Source: an uncultured Lachnospiraceae bacterium (GTDB lineage Bacteria; Bacillota_A; Clostridia; Lachnospirales; Lachnospiraceae). Taken from it: a DNA stretch of 7,798 nt. Position numbers and translations under genes: made by a program. The stretch is from NCBI GenBank assembly GCA_902801585.1, contig CADCIU010000080.1, positions 1 through 7,798 of the forward strand. The letters are read 5' to 3'. Below are positions 1-4,969 of this stretch, piece by piece; within the stretch, counting starts at the first letter, position 1; each line of letters opens with the position of its first letter. The notes under the pieces are model-generated. The model searched no databases and had not been told where the DNA came from. It worked only from the letters and a program-made list of their open reading frames with translations.

Positions 1-20
1 CGGCATTCGCCGTATACGTC

Positions 21-75
21 CAAATCAAACCTCTGTCGCTTCCGAGCAAGCTCGGCGCGCCCGTGTTTTGATTTG
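21..75. repeat. Inverted repeat with nested hairpin in left spacer
   Basis: CAAATCAAA (21-29) is exactly complementary to TTTGATTTG (67-75). The enclosed sequence holds a second hairpin, CCGAG (42-46) with CTCGG (51-55) around a CAAG loop. A further short hairpin, CGGC/GCCG, lies at 1-12. It could be the terminator region of a gene to the left or a dispersed intergenic palindrome. The rest of the 311-base spacer shows only weak promoter-like AT-rich sequence and the hairpin repeat at 244-288. I see no convincing gene in it. Confidence 0.5.
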
Positions 76-150
76 TCTGTGCATGGCTTCGGGTGGGACG
101 CAATGAGTCCAGAAAGCATAAAAAAGATGTAATCTGCATTTTCTTATAAG

Positions 151-165
151 CTGATGTGATACAAT
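151..165 (+). promoter_or_regulatory. Possible extended -10 promoter for the esterase gene
   Basis: TACAAT at 160-165 is preceded by TG one base upstream (TGATACAAT), an extended -10 pattern. No good -35 box is visible at the right distance (CATTTT at 137-142). It would give a leader of about 140 nt that contains the hairpin repeat at 244-288. A second AT-rich stretch around 183-192 (GTATTATATA) is an alternative. This is weak evidence. Confidence 0.25.
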
Positions 166-243
166 AAGTGCTGTAATCGCATTGTATTATATACGGGGAT
201 TGCACAATCGTGTTGGCTTCACGGCCCGTTTCATTTTTTTGCG

Positions 244-288
244 AAAAGGATTTATTCTTCATCGCGCAAGACTCGCGAGCAAGTCTTG
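244..288 (+). repeat. Hairpin repeat, copy A (TTCATCGCGCAA family)
   Basis: A header TTTATTCTTCATCGCGCAA at 251-269 is followed by a hairpin, CAAGACT (267-273) with AGTCTTG (282-288), around an 8-base loop. The preceding AAAAGG plus the header is repeated almost exactly at 3447-3471 upstream of the DeoR gene (one extra A here). The stem matches the copy at 3622-3643. It sits just ahead of the esterase ribosome binding site. Confidence 0.6.
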
Positions 289-311
289 ACTTACTTGAAA
301 GGAGATAGTGA

Positions 312-1064
312 ATGTATAAAGAAGAGATTACACATTACAGTGAATGTCTGAACAGAGACATGCATATTATGGTATACGGCCATGGAGGCGTGCCCTTCCT
401 GGCTTTTCCCACACAGGATTCACTGTGCCATAATTACGAAGAATTCGGAATGATCCGTGAGCTGAGCGGCTATCTGGAAAACGGCAAGATCCAGTATTTC
501 GTCGTGGACACGATCGATAAGGAAAGCTGGTCTGAAGGTGATCCGGATTTCGGCCGCAGAGCATGGAAACAGGAACTGTATTTCCGCTATATCGTCGACG
601 AAGTCATGCCCATCATCCTGGAGAGGACCGGCGGAAGGCTTCCCATGACGACAGGGTGCAGCCTTGGCGCAAACCACGCTGTGCTCACTTTACTTAGAAG
701 ACCGGATCTGTTCTCCGGATGCCTGGCTCTGTCCGGCGTCTATGACAGCAATGTTTTCTTCAAGGGTTGGATGAATGAGACACTCTATGACAATTCTCCG
801 GAGTGCTTTCTTCCCAATATGCCTCTCGACCACCCCTATATCGGCGAGTATAATCAGAAGCAGATCATCATTTGCGTCGGCCAGGGCGCATGGGAAGAGG
901 ACGGCATCCGCTCGCTCAGATATCTGGAAAGCGTCTTCCGCGAGAAAGGTATCAACGCATGGTGTGATTTCTGGGGCTATGATGTGAATCACGACTGGCC
1001 CTGGTGGTTCAAACAGATGCACTATTTCCTCCCGATCATCCTCGAGAGATGGGGAATGCAGTGA
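312..1064 (+). CDS. Alpha/beta-hydrolase-fold putative esterase
   Basis: The 250-residue protein looks like a cytosolic serine esterase of the putative-esterase (esterase D-like) group; the substrate cannot be read from the sequence. It has no signal peptide or membrane segment. The nucleophile elbow is Gly-Cys-Ser-Leu-Gly at residues 115-119, making Ser117 the likely nucleophile. The C-terminal NHDWPWW (226-232) supplies the likely catalytic His227. The acidic stretch EED at 195-197, after the strand IIICVG, is the likely place for the acid. An early GHGG (23-26) could form the oxyanion hole. The start is fixed by AAAGGAG at 298-304, 7 nt before the ATG. The next gene begins 81 nt downstream on the same strand with no visible terminator between, so co-transcription with nicotinate phosphoribosyltransferase is plausible. 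The fold call is firm; function beyond hydrolase is unknown. Confidence 0.82.
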   Translation: MYKEEITHYSECLNRDMHIMVYGHGGVPFLAFPTQDSLCHNYEEFGMIRELSGYLENGKIQYFVVDTIDKESWSEGDPDFGRRAWKQELYFRYIVDEVMPIILERTGGRLPMTTGCSLGANHAVLTLLRRPDLFSGCLALSGVYDSNVFFKGWMNETLYDNSPECFLPNMPLDHPYIGEYNQKQIIICVGQGAWEEDGIRSLRYLESVFREKGINAWCDFWGYDVNHDWPWWFKQMHYFLPIILERWGMQ

Positions 1065-1145
1065 CAAAAGTACACGGCGGAGAAAAGGGATGAAAACACA
1101 CATGGCTGAAATCATTTACTGAGGAAGAGAAAGGAGAAGGAACCA

Positions 1146-2369
1146 ATGATACTTCATCAGATCATCACGTCTTTGCTTGAAACAGATGCTTACAAACTGT
1201 CCATGGGACAGGCAATATACCACTGTTTCAGCAGATATAAGACAACATGGACATTTAAGTGCAGAAATAAAGACGTGCATTTCACACCTGAAATGGTAGA
1301 TGAGATCCGCCAGCAGATTCAGGCCTACTGCAATCTGCGGTTCACAGAGGACGAGCTGGCCTATATTGACAAGATTCGCTGGATCAAAGGATCTTATGTC
1401 GATTTTCTCCGTCTCTGGAAGCCCAGATTCGAAGATTTCGAGATCACGGAAGACGCGGAATGCGGCCTTTGCATTGAAACCAGAGGAACCTGGCTCAATA
1501 CGTCCATGTACGAGATCCCGACTCTTGCCATCGTAAATGAGGTGTACTTCCGCATGGCGCATGGTTATGACAGCCTGTTCAAAGTCTTCAAAGAAAGGCT
1601 CGAAGAGAAAATCGGTTGGCTGGAAAGAGATGAAATGTGCATTGGGACTTTCAGTGAATTCGGGCTCCGCCGCAGACTTTCTGCGGAAGCACAGGACCTT
1701 GTGGTCAGGCGCCTGAAAGAGGCCAACCTCGGCAGTTCTTCTTTTATCGGAACGTCCAATGTCTTCCTTGCAAAGAAATATGGCCTTGTTCCGGTCGGAA
1801 CCATGGCACACGAGTGGATCATGTGCACCGGACAGGGAGACCACAGTCACAATCCCGCCTATTCCAATCACTACGCCCTGAGTGCATGGGTGGAGGAATA
1901 CGGTGTCCTGAACGGTATCGCCCTTACGGATACGATCACAACGGACTGCTTCCTGCGTGACTTTGACCTTACTTTCGCCACCCTGTTCTCCGGTACACGG
2001 CACGATTCCGGCGACCCTTATGAATGGGGAGACAAGATGCTTGCCCACTACGAGTCTCTGGGAATCGATGGAAAGACCAAGACCCTGCTGTTTTCCGACA
2101 GCCTGAATTTTGAGAAAGCTCATGCCATAAACACTTACTTCAAAGACAAGGCCAAGGTCGCCTTCGGAATCGGCACTTACCTGTCCAATGACACAGATGT
2201 TCCGGCGCTGAACATCGTCATGAAGACGACTGCCTGCAACGGACAGGCGGTTGCAAAACTGTCAGATACAGCGGGAAAAGGAATGTGCAAGGATGAAGGC
2301 TATATCCAGTTCCTGGAAGCCTGTATTCGATGGAGAATGGAACACGAGCCGCACATGTCGGCAAAGTGA
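1146..2369 (+). CDS. pncB: Nicotinate phosphoribosyltransferase (NAPRTase)
   Basis: It converts nicotinate and PRPP, with ATP, to nicotinate mononucleotide, the entry step of the Preiss-Handler NAD salvage route in the cytosol. At 407 residues it fits the E. coli/yeast PncB type (about 400) rather than the longer Bacillus type (about 490). Visible family motifs in order: LLETDAYKLSMGQA (10-23), FGLRRR (172-177), GTSN (202-205), GTMAHEW (218-224) with His222 in the place of the autophosphorylated histidine, ALTDTITTDCFLRDF (259-273), and GTRHDSGDPYEWG (283-295), the phosphate-binding region. FGIGT (340-344) and VAKLSDTAGK (369-378) follow. The start has AAAGGAG at 1130-1136, 9 nt upstream. The C terminus looks complete. 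Nothing nearby is otherwise NAD-related, so its pairing with the esterase may be only transcriptional. Confidence 0.95.
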   Translation: MILHQIITSLLETDAYKLSMGQAIYHCFSRYKTTWTFKCRNKDVHFTPEMVDEIRQQIQAYCNLRFTEDELAYIDKIRWIKGSYVDFLRLWKPRFEDFEITEDAECGLCIETRGTWLNTSMYEIPTLAIVNEVYFRMAHGYDSLFKVFKERLEEKIGWLERDEMCIGTFSEFGLRRRLSAEAQDLVVRRLKEANLGSSSFIGTSNVFLAKKYGLVPVGTMAHEWIMCTGQGDHSHNPAYSNHYALSAWVEEYGVLNGIALTDTITTDCFLRDFDLTFATLFSGTRHDSGDPYEWGDKMLAHYESLGIDGKTKTLLFSDSLNFEKAHAINTYFKDKAKVAFGIGTYLSNDTDVPALNIVMKTTACNGQAVAKLSDTAGKGMCKDEGYIQFLEACIRWRMEHEPHMSAK

Positions 2370-2430
2370 TAAGGAGCCTCTTACATAGACAGCGTAGATC
2401 GCAGGCATTATCAACGATAAATCGTGATTC

Positions 2431-2450
2431 AGCTTATACCTAAGGCTGTA
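2431..2450 (+). other. Weak hairpin downstream of pncB
   Basis: CAGCTTA and TAAGGCTG can pair, with one bulged G, around a TACC loop. An AT-rich tail (TATTTGATATTT) follows. It might be a weak terminator for the esterase-pncB transcript. The remaining spacer from 2370 to the strong hairpin at 2490 shows no gene. Confidence 0.25.
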
Positions 2451-2489
2451 TTTGATATTTGAAACTATACTATTCCGGACAAACAAGCG

Positions 2490-2532
2490 ACAGCCGGTGC
2501 AGATTCCTTTATGAGGAGACTGCACCGGCTGT
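2490..2532. terminator. Long perfect hairpin, probable convergent terminator
   Basis: ACAGCCGGTGCAG (2490-2502) and CTGCACCGGCTGT (2520-2532) form a perfect 13-bp stem. Inside it, TCCT (2505-2508) pairs with AGGA (2514-2517). It lies between the 3' ends of the + strand pncB and the - strand DeoR gene, the usual place for a shared terminator. On the - strand the stem is followed by CGCTTGTTTG, on the + strand by TCTGAG, so the U-tract is poor in both directions. The - strand direction looks better. Confidence 0.6.
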
Positions 2533-2567
2533 TCTGAGCCGGATCATAATTCTGAGCCGGATCTTAA
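2532..2567. repeat. 18-bp tandem direct repeat
   Basis: TTCTGAGCCGGATCATAA (2532-2549) is followed immediately by TTCTGAGCCGGATCTTAA (2550-2567), 17 of 18 bases identical. A T5 run follows. The AGCCGG core also occurs in the 5' arm of the adjacent long hairpin (2492-2497). Confidence 0.75.
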
Positions 2568-2671
2568 TTTTTGAATGGAAAAACAGGTCCCTCCGGGTCA
2601 ACTGTCCTCACCCTGTGCCGGCAGATCTCATGTGCATTGGATCCGTCGAAGTGCAGGTAGTAAAACTCCAT
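2564..2671 (-). CDS. Candidate 35-residue small protein after DeoR gene
   Basis: An ATG 5 nt after the DeoR stop codon opens a 35-codon frame on the same strand. It starts MEFYYLHFDGSNAHEI and ends VFPFKN, then TAA. Codon choice (CTG, CAC, TTC, GAC, GGA, TCC) resembles the neighbouring genes, and the protein-like composition is striking for an otherwise empty spacer. The only Shine-Dalgarno-like sequence is AAAAGG at the DeoR stop, so translation would probably be coupled to the repressor gene. I do not recognise the family. It could be a real small protein, the start of a decayed longer gene, or a chance frame. Confidence 0.35.
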   Translation of the reverse strand: MEFYYLHFDGSNAHEICRHRVRTVDPEGPVFPFKN

Positions 2672-2676
2672 GCCTT

Positions 2677-3432
2677 TTAGCTCGTTAATACTTCTATACC
2701 CAGGGCGGTAAGCTCGGAGACAGTTGTTCCTGTGATTTTTTGATCTGTGATGACGGACTTTACCCGGTCTTTGAGATTGAGCGGCACTGTGCCGTGCCGC
2801 GAGAATTTGTCGGACTCTGTCAGGATAATGACCTGATCCGCCTGCCGTGCCATATCCCGGACGGCCTGGGCACGCATCTGATCCTGATTGGTGAAGCCTG
2901 CCCTTGCGGACCAGCCGTCTACGCCGATGAAGAATTGATTGACCCAGAAATTCTCAGCACACTGCCTTACCATGGGCCCTACCATGACCTGGGCGTCCTG
3001 TTGGTAGATACCGCCCAGAAGAATGATCTGGAAATCCGAAGAGCGGCGGATATAATCAGCGATGAAGGCGCTGTTTGTGATCAGGGTTATACCGCTTCGG
3101 TGCTCGGCCAGCGCTGCCGCCAGCAGAGCGCAGCAGCTGCCGCTCTCGATCATGATCGTGTCGCCATCCTTTACAAGCTCTGCGGCGCGCAGTGCGATCG
3201 CGCGCTTTTCCTCATAGTGATAGGCGAGACGCCCTTTGATGTCATCCGTACTGGACAGGACAGCAGATCCGTGCTCTCTTGTGATCAGTCCCTGCGCCTC
3301 CATGGCGTCCAGATCCTTGCGGACAGTGACCTGGGAGACCCCGAGATGTGCCGAGAGTTCGGCGACTTCCAGCTTCTTTTCTTTTACCAGAAGTTCCAGA
3401 ATCTGATTGGTACGGTCTTCCTTTTTTCGCAT
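2677..3432 (-). CDS. DeoR-family transcriptional repressor
   Basis: This 251-residue protein has the two-domain layout of DeoR/GlpR sugar-catabolism repressors, at the family's usual length. The N-terminal winged helix (about 5-60) reads RTNQILELLVKEKKLEVAEL, then the recognition helix SQVTVRKDLDAMEAQGLI and REHGSAVL. The C-terminal effector domain (about 75-235) resembles the sugar-phosphate isomerase-like fold, with DTIMIESGS, LITNS, LLGG, GVDG and VITDQKI. Such proteins usually release DNA on binding a phosphorylated sugar. The start has AAAGGGG 6 nt upstream of the ATG. It lies downstream of, and on the same strand as, the glycyl-radical-enzyme activase, and probably controls the divergent activase/GRE/aldolase genes; that link is inferred from context. 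TTCG half-sites in the divergent promoter and near its own promoter would fit. Confidence 0.9.
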   Translation of the reverse strand: MRKKEDRTNQILELLVKEKKLEVAELSAHLGVSQVTVRKDLDAMEAQGLITREHGSAVLSSTDDIKGRLAYHYEEKRAIALRAAELVKDGDTIMIESGSCCALLAAALAEHRSGITLITNSAFIADYIRRSSDFQIILLGGIYQQDAQVMVGPMVRQCAENFWVNQFFIGVDGWSARAGFTNQDQMRAQAVRDMARQADQVIILTESDKFSRHGTVPLNLKDRVKSVITDQKITGTTVSELTALGIEVLTS

Positions 3433-3459
3433 CCTGCGCCCCTTTCAAAAGGTTTATTC

Positions 3460-3502
3460 TTCATCGCGCAATACCCGTGACTTCAGTCGTGGGATACGCG
3501 CG
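3460..3502 (+). repeat. 43-bp hairpin repeat, copy B1
   Basis: The header TTCATCGCGCAA leads into a symmetrical hairpin. The outer stem is CGCGC/GCGCG, followed by a 4x4 internal loop (AATA/ATAC). The inner 8-bp stem is CCCGTGAC/GTCGTGGG (two G-T pairs) with a TTCA tetraloop. A near-identical copy begins exactly 60 bp downstream. The GACTTCAGTC core recalls subterminal hairpins of IS200/IS605-type elements, but no transposase is present. Confidence 0.75.
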
Positions 3503-3519
3503 CAAAAAGTGAAACTCGC

Positions 3520-3562
3520 TTCATCGCGCAATACCCGTGACTTCAGCCATAGGATACGCGCG
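3520..3562 (+). repeat. 43-bp hairpin repeat, copy B2
   Basis: It matches copy B1 in 40 of 43 bases. All three differences fall in the 3' arm of the inner stem (CCATAGG in place of TCGTGGG), so this copy forms a weaker hairpin with two mismatches. The outer CGCGC/GCGCG stem is intact. It lies in the DeoR upstream region. Confidence 0.75.
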
Positions 3563-3577
3563 GGAGAGTTTTAAATC

Positions 3578-3610
3578 TTCATCGTGCCGGACTCATGAGA
3601 GAGTCTTGAA
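3578..3610 (+). repeat. Hairpin repeat, copy C
   Basis: The header TTCATCGTGCCG is a diverged form of TTCATCGCGCAA. GACTC (3590-3594) and GAGTC (3601-3605) pair around ATGAGA, and TTGAA follows. The same hairpin core recurs 32 bases downstream. Confidence 0.6.
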
Positions 3611-3615
3611 TCTAT

Positions 3616-3643
3616 ATCATGCAAGACTCATGAGAGAGTCTTG
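3616..3643 (+). repeat. Hairpin repeat, copy D
   Basis: ATCATG is followed by a perfect 8-bp stem, CAAGACTC (3622-3629) with GAGTCTTG (3636-3643), around ATGAGA. The loop and arms are shared with copy C. The CAAGACT/AGTCTTG stem is shared with copy A at 267-288, more than 3 kb away. Confidence 0.65.
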
Positions 3644-3663
3644 AAACTTCATTTATAAATCAG

Positions 3664-3672
3664 ATTATAGCA
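3664..3672 (-). promoter_or_regulatory. Extended -10 promoter for the DeoR gene
   Basis: Read on the - strand this is TGCTATAAT, a perfect TATAAT with the extended TGn motif. The -35 region is poor, as is common for extended -10 promoters. TTCGAT (- strand of 3686-3691) lies just upstream and resembles DeoR-family half-sites, so autoregulation is possible. Transcription from here would start near 3657 and give a leader of about 225 nt containing repeats D, C, B2 and B1. Confidence 0.5.
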
Positions 3673-3721
3673 TAATCCGACATTATCGAACTGAATTTCC
3701 TTACATTCATAAGTTATAGCT

Positions 3722-3786
3722 CGTTACTGGTGTTATCTGTACACGCCCTATCGAGGGCCTGTACAAGTAACGTTGCGAAAAACACC
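3722..3786 (+). other. Candidate structured RNA with pseudoknot potential
   Basis: An outer 7-bp stem, CGTTACT (3722-3728) with AGTAACG (3766-3772), encloses an inner stem. The inner stem is TGTACA (3738-3743) with TGTACA (3760-3765), continuing through a C-C mismatch into GCCC (3745-3748) and GGGC (3755-3758) with loop TATCGA. The 9-base bulge between the two stems contains GGTGTT (3729-3734), complementary to AACACC (3781-3786) outside the outer stem, which would make an H-type pseudoknot. The AACACC strand shares two bases with the adjacent terminator stem. The strand is uncertain, since the symmetry also works on the - strand. I do not recognise it as a known riboswitch. Confidence 0.4.
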
Positions 3787-3808
3787 TCGCGTTTCAGGCG
3801 GGGCTTTT
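3778..3808. terminator. Probable bidirectional terminator at activase 3' end
   Basis: CCTCGC (3785-3790) and GCGGGG (3798-3803) pair around a 7-base loop. On the + strand a CTTTT tail follows; on the - strand TTTTT follows the stem after TG. On the + strand the stem has one U-G pair, on the - strand one C-A mismatch. It begins 5 bases past the stop codon of the - strand activase gene, so ending that transcript is its most likely job. Confidence 0.6.
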
Positions 3809-3812
3809 GTTC

Positions 3813-4715
3813 TCAGAAAAAGCACTCTATGCCCTGGTCCAGGAAGACCTTCTGATATTCGGTGAGGTCTTCCGGATGCAGCGCTTTCACATCGGCCATC
3901 TGGTAATCCCTGTTGAGGAATTCATATTTGCGCTCACCCATCTGGTGGAAGGGAAGGAGCTGCACATGCGAAAACCCGATTTCACTCAGGAGCGCAGCAA
4001 GTCCCTCTGCATCAGACAGCTCCGCATTGAAGCCCGGAATCACAGGGATCCGGGGCAGAACGTTAAGCCCCTCTTCCTGTGCCCAGCGGAGATTCCTGTG
4101 GATCAGCTCAGTTCCGACGCCGGTCCCCTTTTTATGCTTCTCTGAATCATACTGCTTGACATCAAAGAGCAGGAGATCAAAGAGGGGGGCAAGCCTGTGA
4201 AATACTTCCGTGCTCACACAGCCGGTGGTCTCGATCGCTGTGTGGACGCCCTTCTCCCTGAGGCGCAGGATCAATGCTTCTGCGAAGTCGGGCTGCGTCA
4301 TGCCTTCCCCGCCGGAGATGGTCACGCCCCCGCCGGATTCCTCATAGAAATCTTTATCCTGCATGCACACTTCCACAACCTCGTCGACAGTCTTTTTTTC
4401 TCCTTCACCGGTCAGCGCGCGGCCGGGGCAGCCCTTCACACAGGCAAGACAGCCTGTACATTTATGAAGATCAATATGGATCCTTCCTTCCGGTGAGGCA
4501 GTGACTGCCTTCTCCGGACAGGTATGCAGGCATTTTTGACAGTGCAGGCAGTTGTCACTGTGATACATGATCTGTACTCTGGAGAGCTGGGACTCCGGAT
4601 TGGAACACCATTTGCAGCGAAGGGGACATCCTTTCAGGAAAACAGTGGTCCTGACGCCCGGCCCGTCATGAATAGAAAACTTCTGTATATTAAAGATGAT
4701 ACCTTTCATTTCCAT
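3813..4715 (-). CDS. Glycyl-radical enzyme activase (radical SAM)
   Basis: This 300-residue radical SAM protein would install the glycyl radical on the GRE encoded divergently next to it, cleaving S-adenosylmethionine reductively under anaerobic conditions. The SAM-cluster motif is C30-x3-C34-x2-C37 (KGCPLRCKWCSNPES). Two 4Fe-4S ferredoxin-type clusters follow: C56, C59, C62, C66 and C86, C89, C92, C96. These are typical of GRE dehydratase/PflC-type activases and absent from short PflA. GGGVTISGGEGMTQ (128-141) is the SAM-binding glycine motif, with Gly-Met where many relatives have Pro-Leu. The start is supported by AAGGAG 10 nt upstream; a second ATG two codons in is spaced less well. It is divergent from the GRE across a 254-base promoter region. 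The family is firm; the partner is inferred from adjacency. Confidence 0.93.
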   Translation of the reverse strand: MEMKGIIFNIQKFSIHDGPGVRTTVFLKGCPLRCKWCSNPESQLSRVQIMYHSDNCLHCQKCLHTCPEKAVTASPEGRIHIDLHKCTGCLACVKGCPGRALTGEGEKKTVDEVVEVCMQDKDFYEESGGGVTISGGEGMTQPDFAEALILRLREKGVHTAIETTGCVSTEVFHRLAPLFDLLLFDVKQYDSEKHKKGTGVGTELIHRNLRWAQEEGLNVLPRIPVIPGFNAELSDAEGLAALLSEIGFSHVQLLPFHQMGERKYEFLNRDYQMADVKALHPEDLTEYQKVFLDQGIECFF

Positions 4716-4717
4716 TA

Positions 4718-4731
4718 ATAAAAAACTCCTT
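4718..4731 (-). promoter_or_regulatory. Activase ribosome binding site, mirrored at GRE
   Basis: The - strand reads AAGGAGTTTTTTAT just before the activase start. The identical 14-mer on the + strand (4958-4971) forms the GRE ribosome binding site and start. The two copies bound the divergent promoter region as an inverted repeat. Confidence 0.6.
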
Positions 4732-4799
4732 AAAACATTTCCGAATAAATCTTCACCGGATTGGATGGTTCTCGTACATCATCTGTTTTGTATGCTCTT

Positions 4800-4828
4800 A
4801 TCTTAGCATCAGCGAACATATTTGTAAA
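4800..4828 (-). promoter_or_regulatory. Promoter of the activase gene
   Basis: On the - strand, TTTACA (complement of 4823-4828) and TAAGAT (complement of 4800-4805) are separated by 17 bases, five of six and four of six consensus matches. Transcription would start near 4793, giving a leader of about 78 nt. An ATGTTCG half-site lies within the spacer, well placed for repression. Confidence 0.65.
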
Positions 4829-4863
4829 GAATAACTTACGAATGTAATTTAAATAAATTGCTT

Positions 4864-4952
4864 ATGAAAATATTCGTTGACATCAAGGGAGAAAGTGTTA
4901 TAATTAAGCTACGAACGGAACAAAAATAAATTACGATGAAAACATTCGATGA
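4864..4952 (+). promoter_or_regulatory. Candidate DeoR operator repeats around GRE promoter
   Basis: ATGAAAATATTCGTTGA (4864-4880) and ATGAAAACATTCGATGA (4936-4952) match in 15 of 17 bases, 72 bp apart. The first overlaps the -35 box of the GRE promoter, the second lies in the leader. Inverted TTCG-type half-sites also occur as CGAACAT (4814-4820), CGAATGT (4840-4846) and CGAAC (4912-4916). GlpR and other DeoR-family repressors bind half-sites with a TTCG core. That the local DeoR protein binds here is inferred. Confidence 0.45.
4877..4904 (+). promoter_or_regulatory. Consensus promoter of the GRE-aldolase operon
   Basis: TTGACA (4877-4882) and TATAAT (4899-4904) are both perfect consensus boxes, 16 bases apart. 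Transcription would start near 4911, giving a leader of about 60 nt before the GRE start. So strong a promoter for a catabolic enzyme suggests tight repression, in line with the overlapping candidate operator. Confidence 0.85.
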
Positions 4953-4969
4953 TAATAAAGGAGTTTTTT

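Noticed and set aside
1090..1122. Ten-codon ORF between esterase and pncB
   Set aside because: It is very short, with a poorly spaced Shine-Dalgarno and no attenuator hairpin after it; nothing supports a leader peptide.
1116..2123. Long - strand open frame opposite pncB
   Set aside because: It is a shadow of the clearly recognised + strand NAPRTase; the reverse translation shows no family motif and no suitable ribosome binding site.
2740..3480. Long + strand open frame opposite the DeoR gene
   Set aside because: The - strand gives a full DeoR-family protein with helix-turn-helix and effector motifs; the + strand frame is its complement and runs into the hairpin repeats.
3460..3643. CRISPR array
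   Set aside because: The repeats differ in sequence and length, spacers are not of uniform size, and no cas gene is present; they are hairpin repeats of another kind.
3722..3808. ZTP (pfl), preQ1, fluoride or THF riboswitch
   Set aside because: The conserved core sequences I know for these classes are not present, and no sense gene lies directly downstream on the + strand.
4949..4969. Earlier in-frame ATG for the GRE (adds seven residues)
   Set aside because: It lies upstream of the strong AAAGGAG at 4957-4963, which is ideally spaced for the ATG at 4970, and falls within the second candidate operator repeat.
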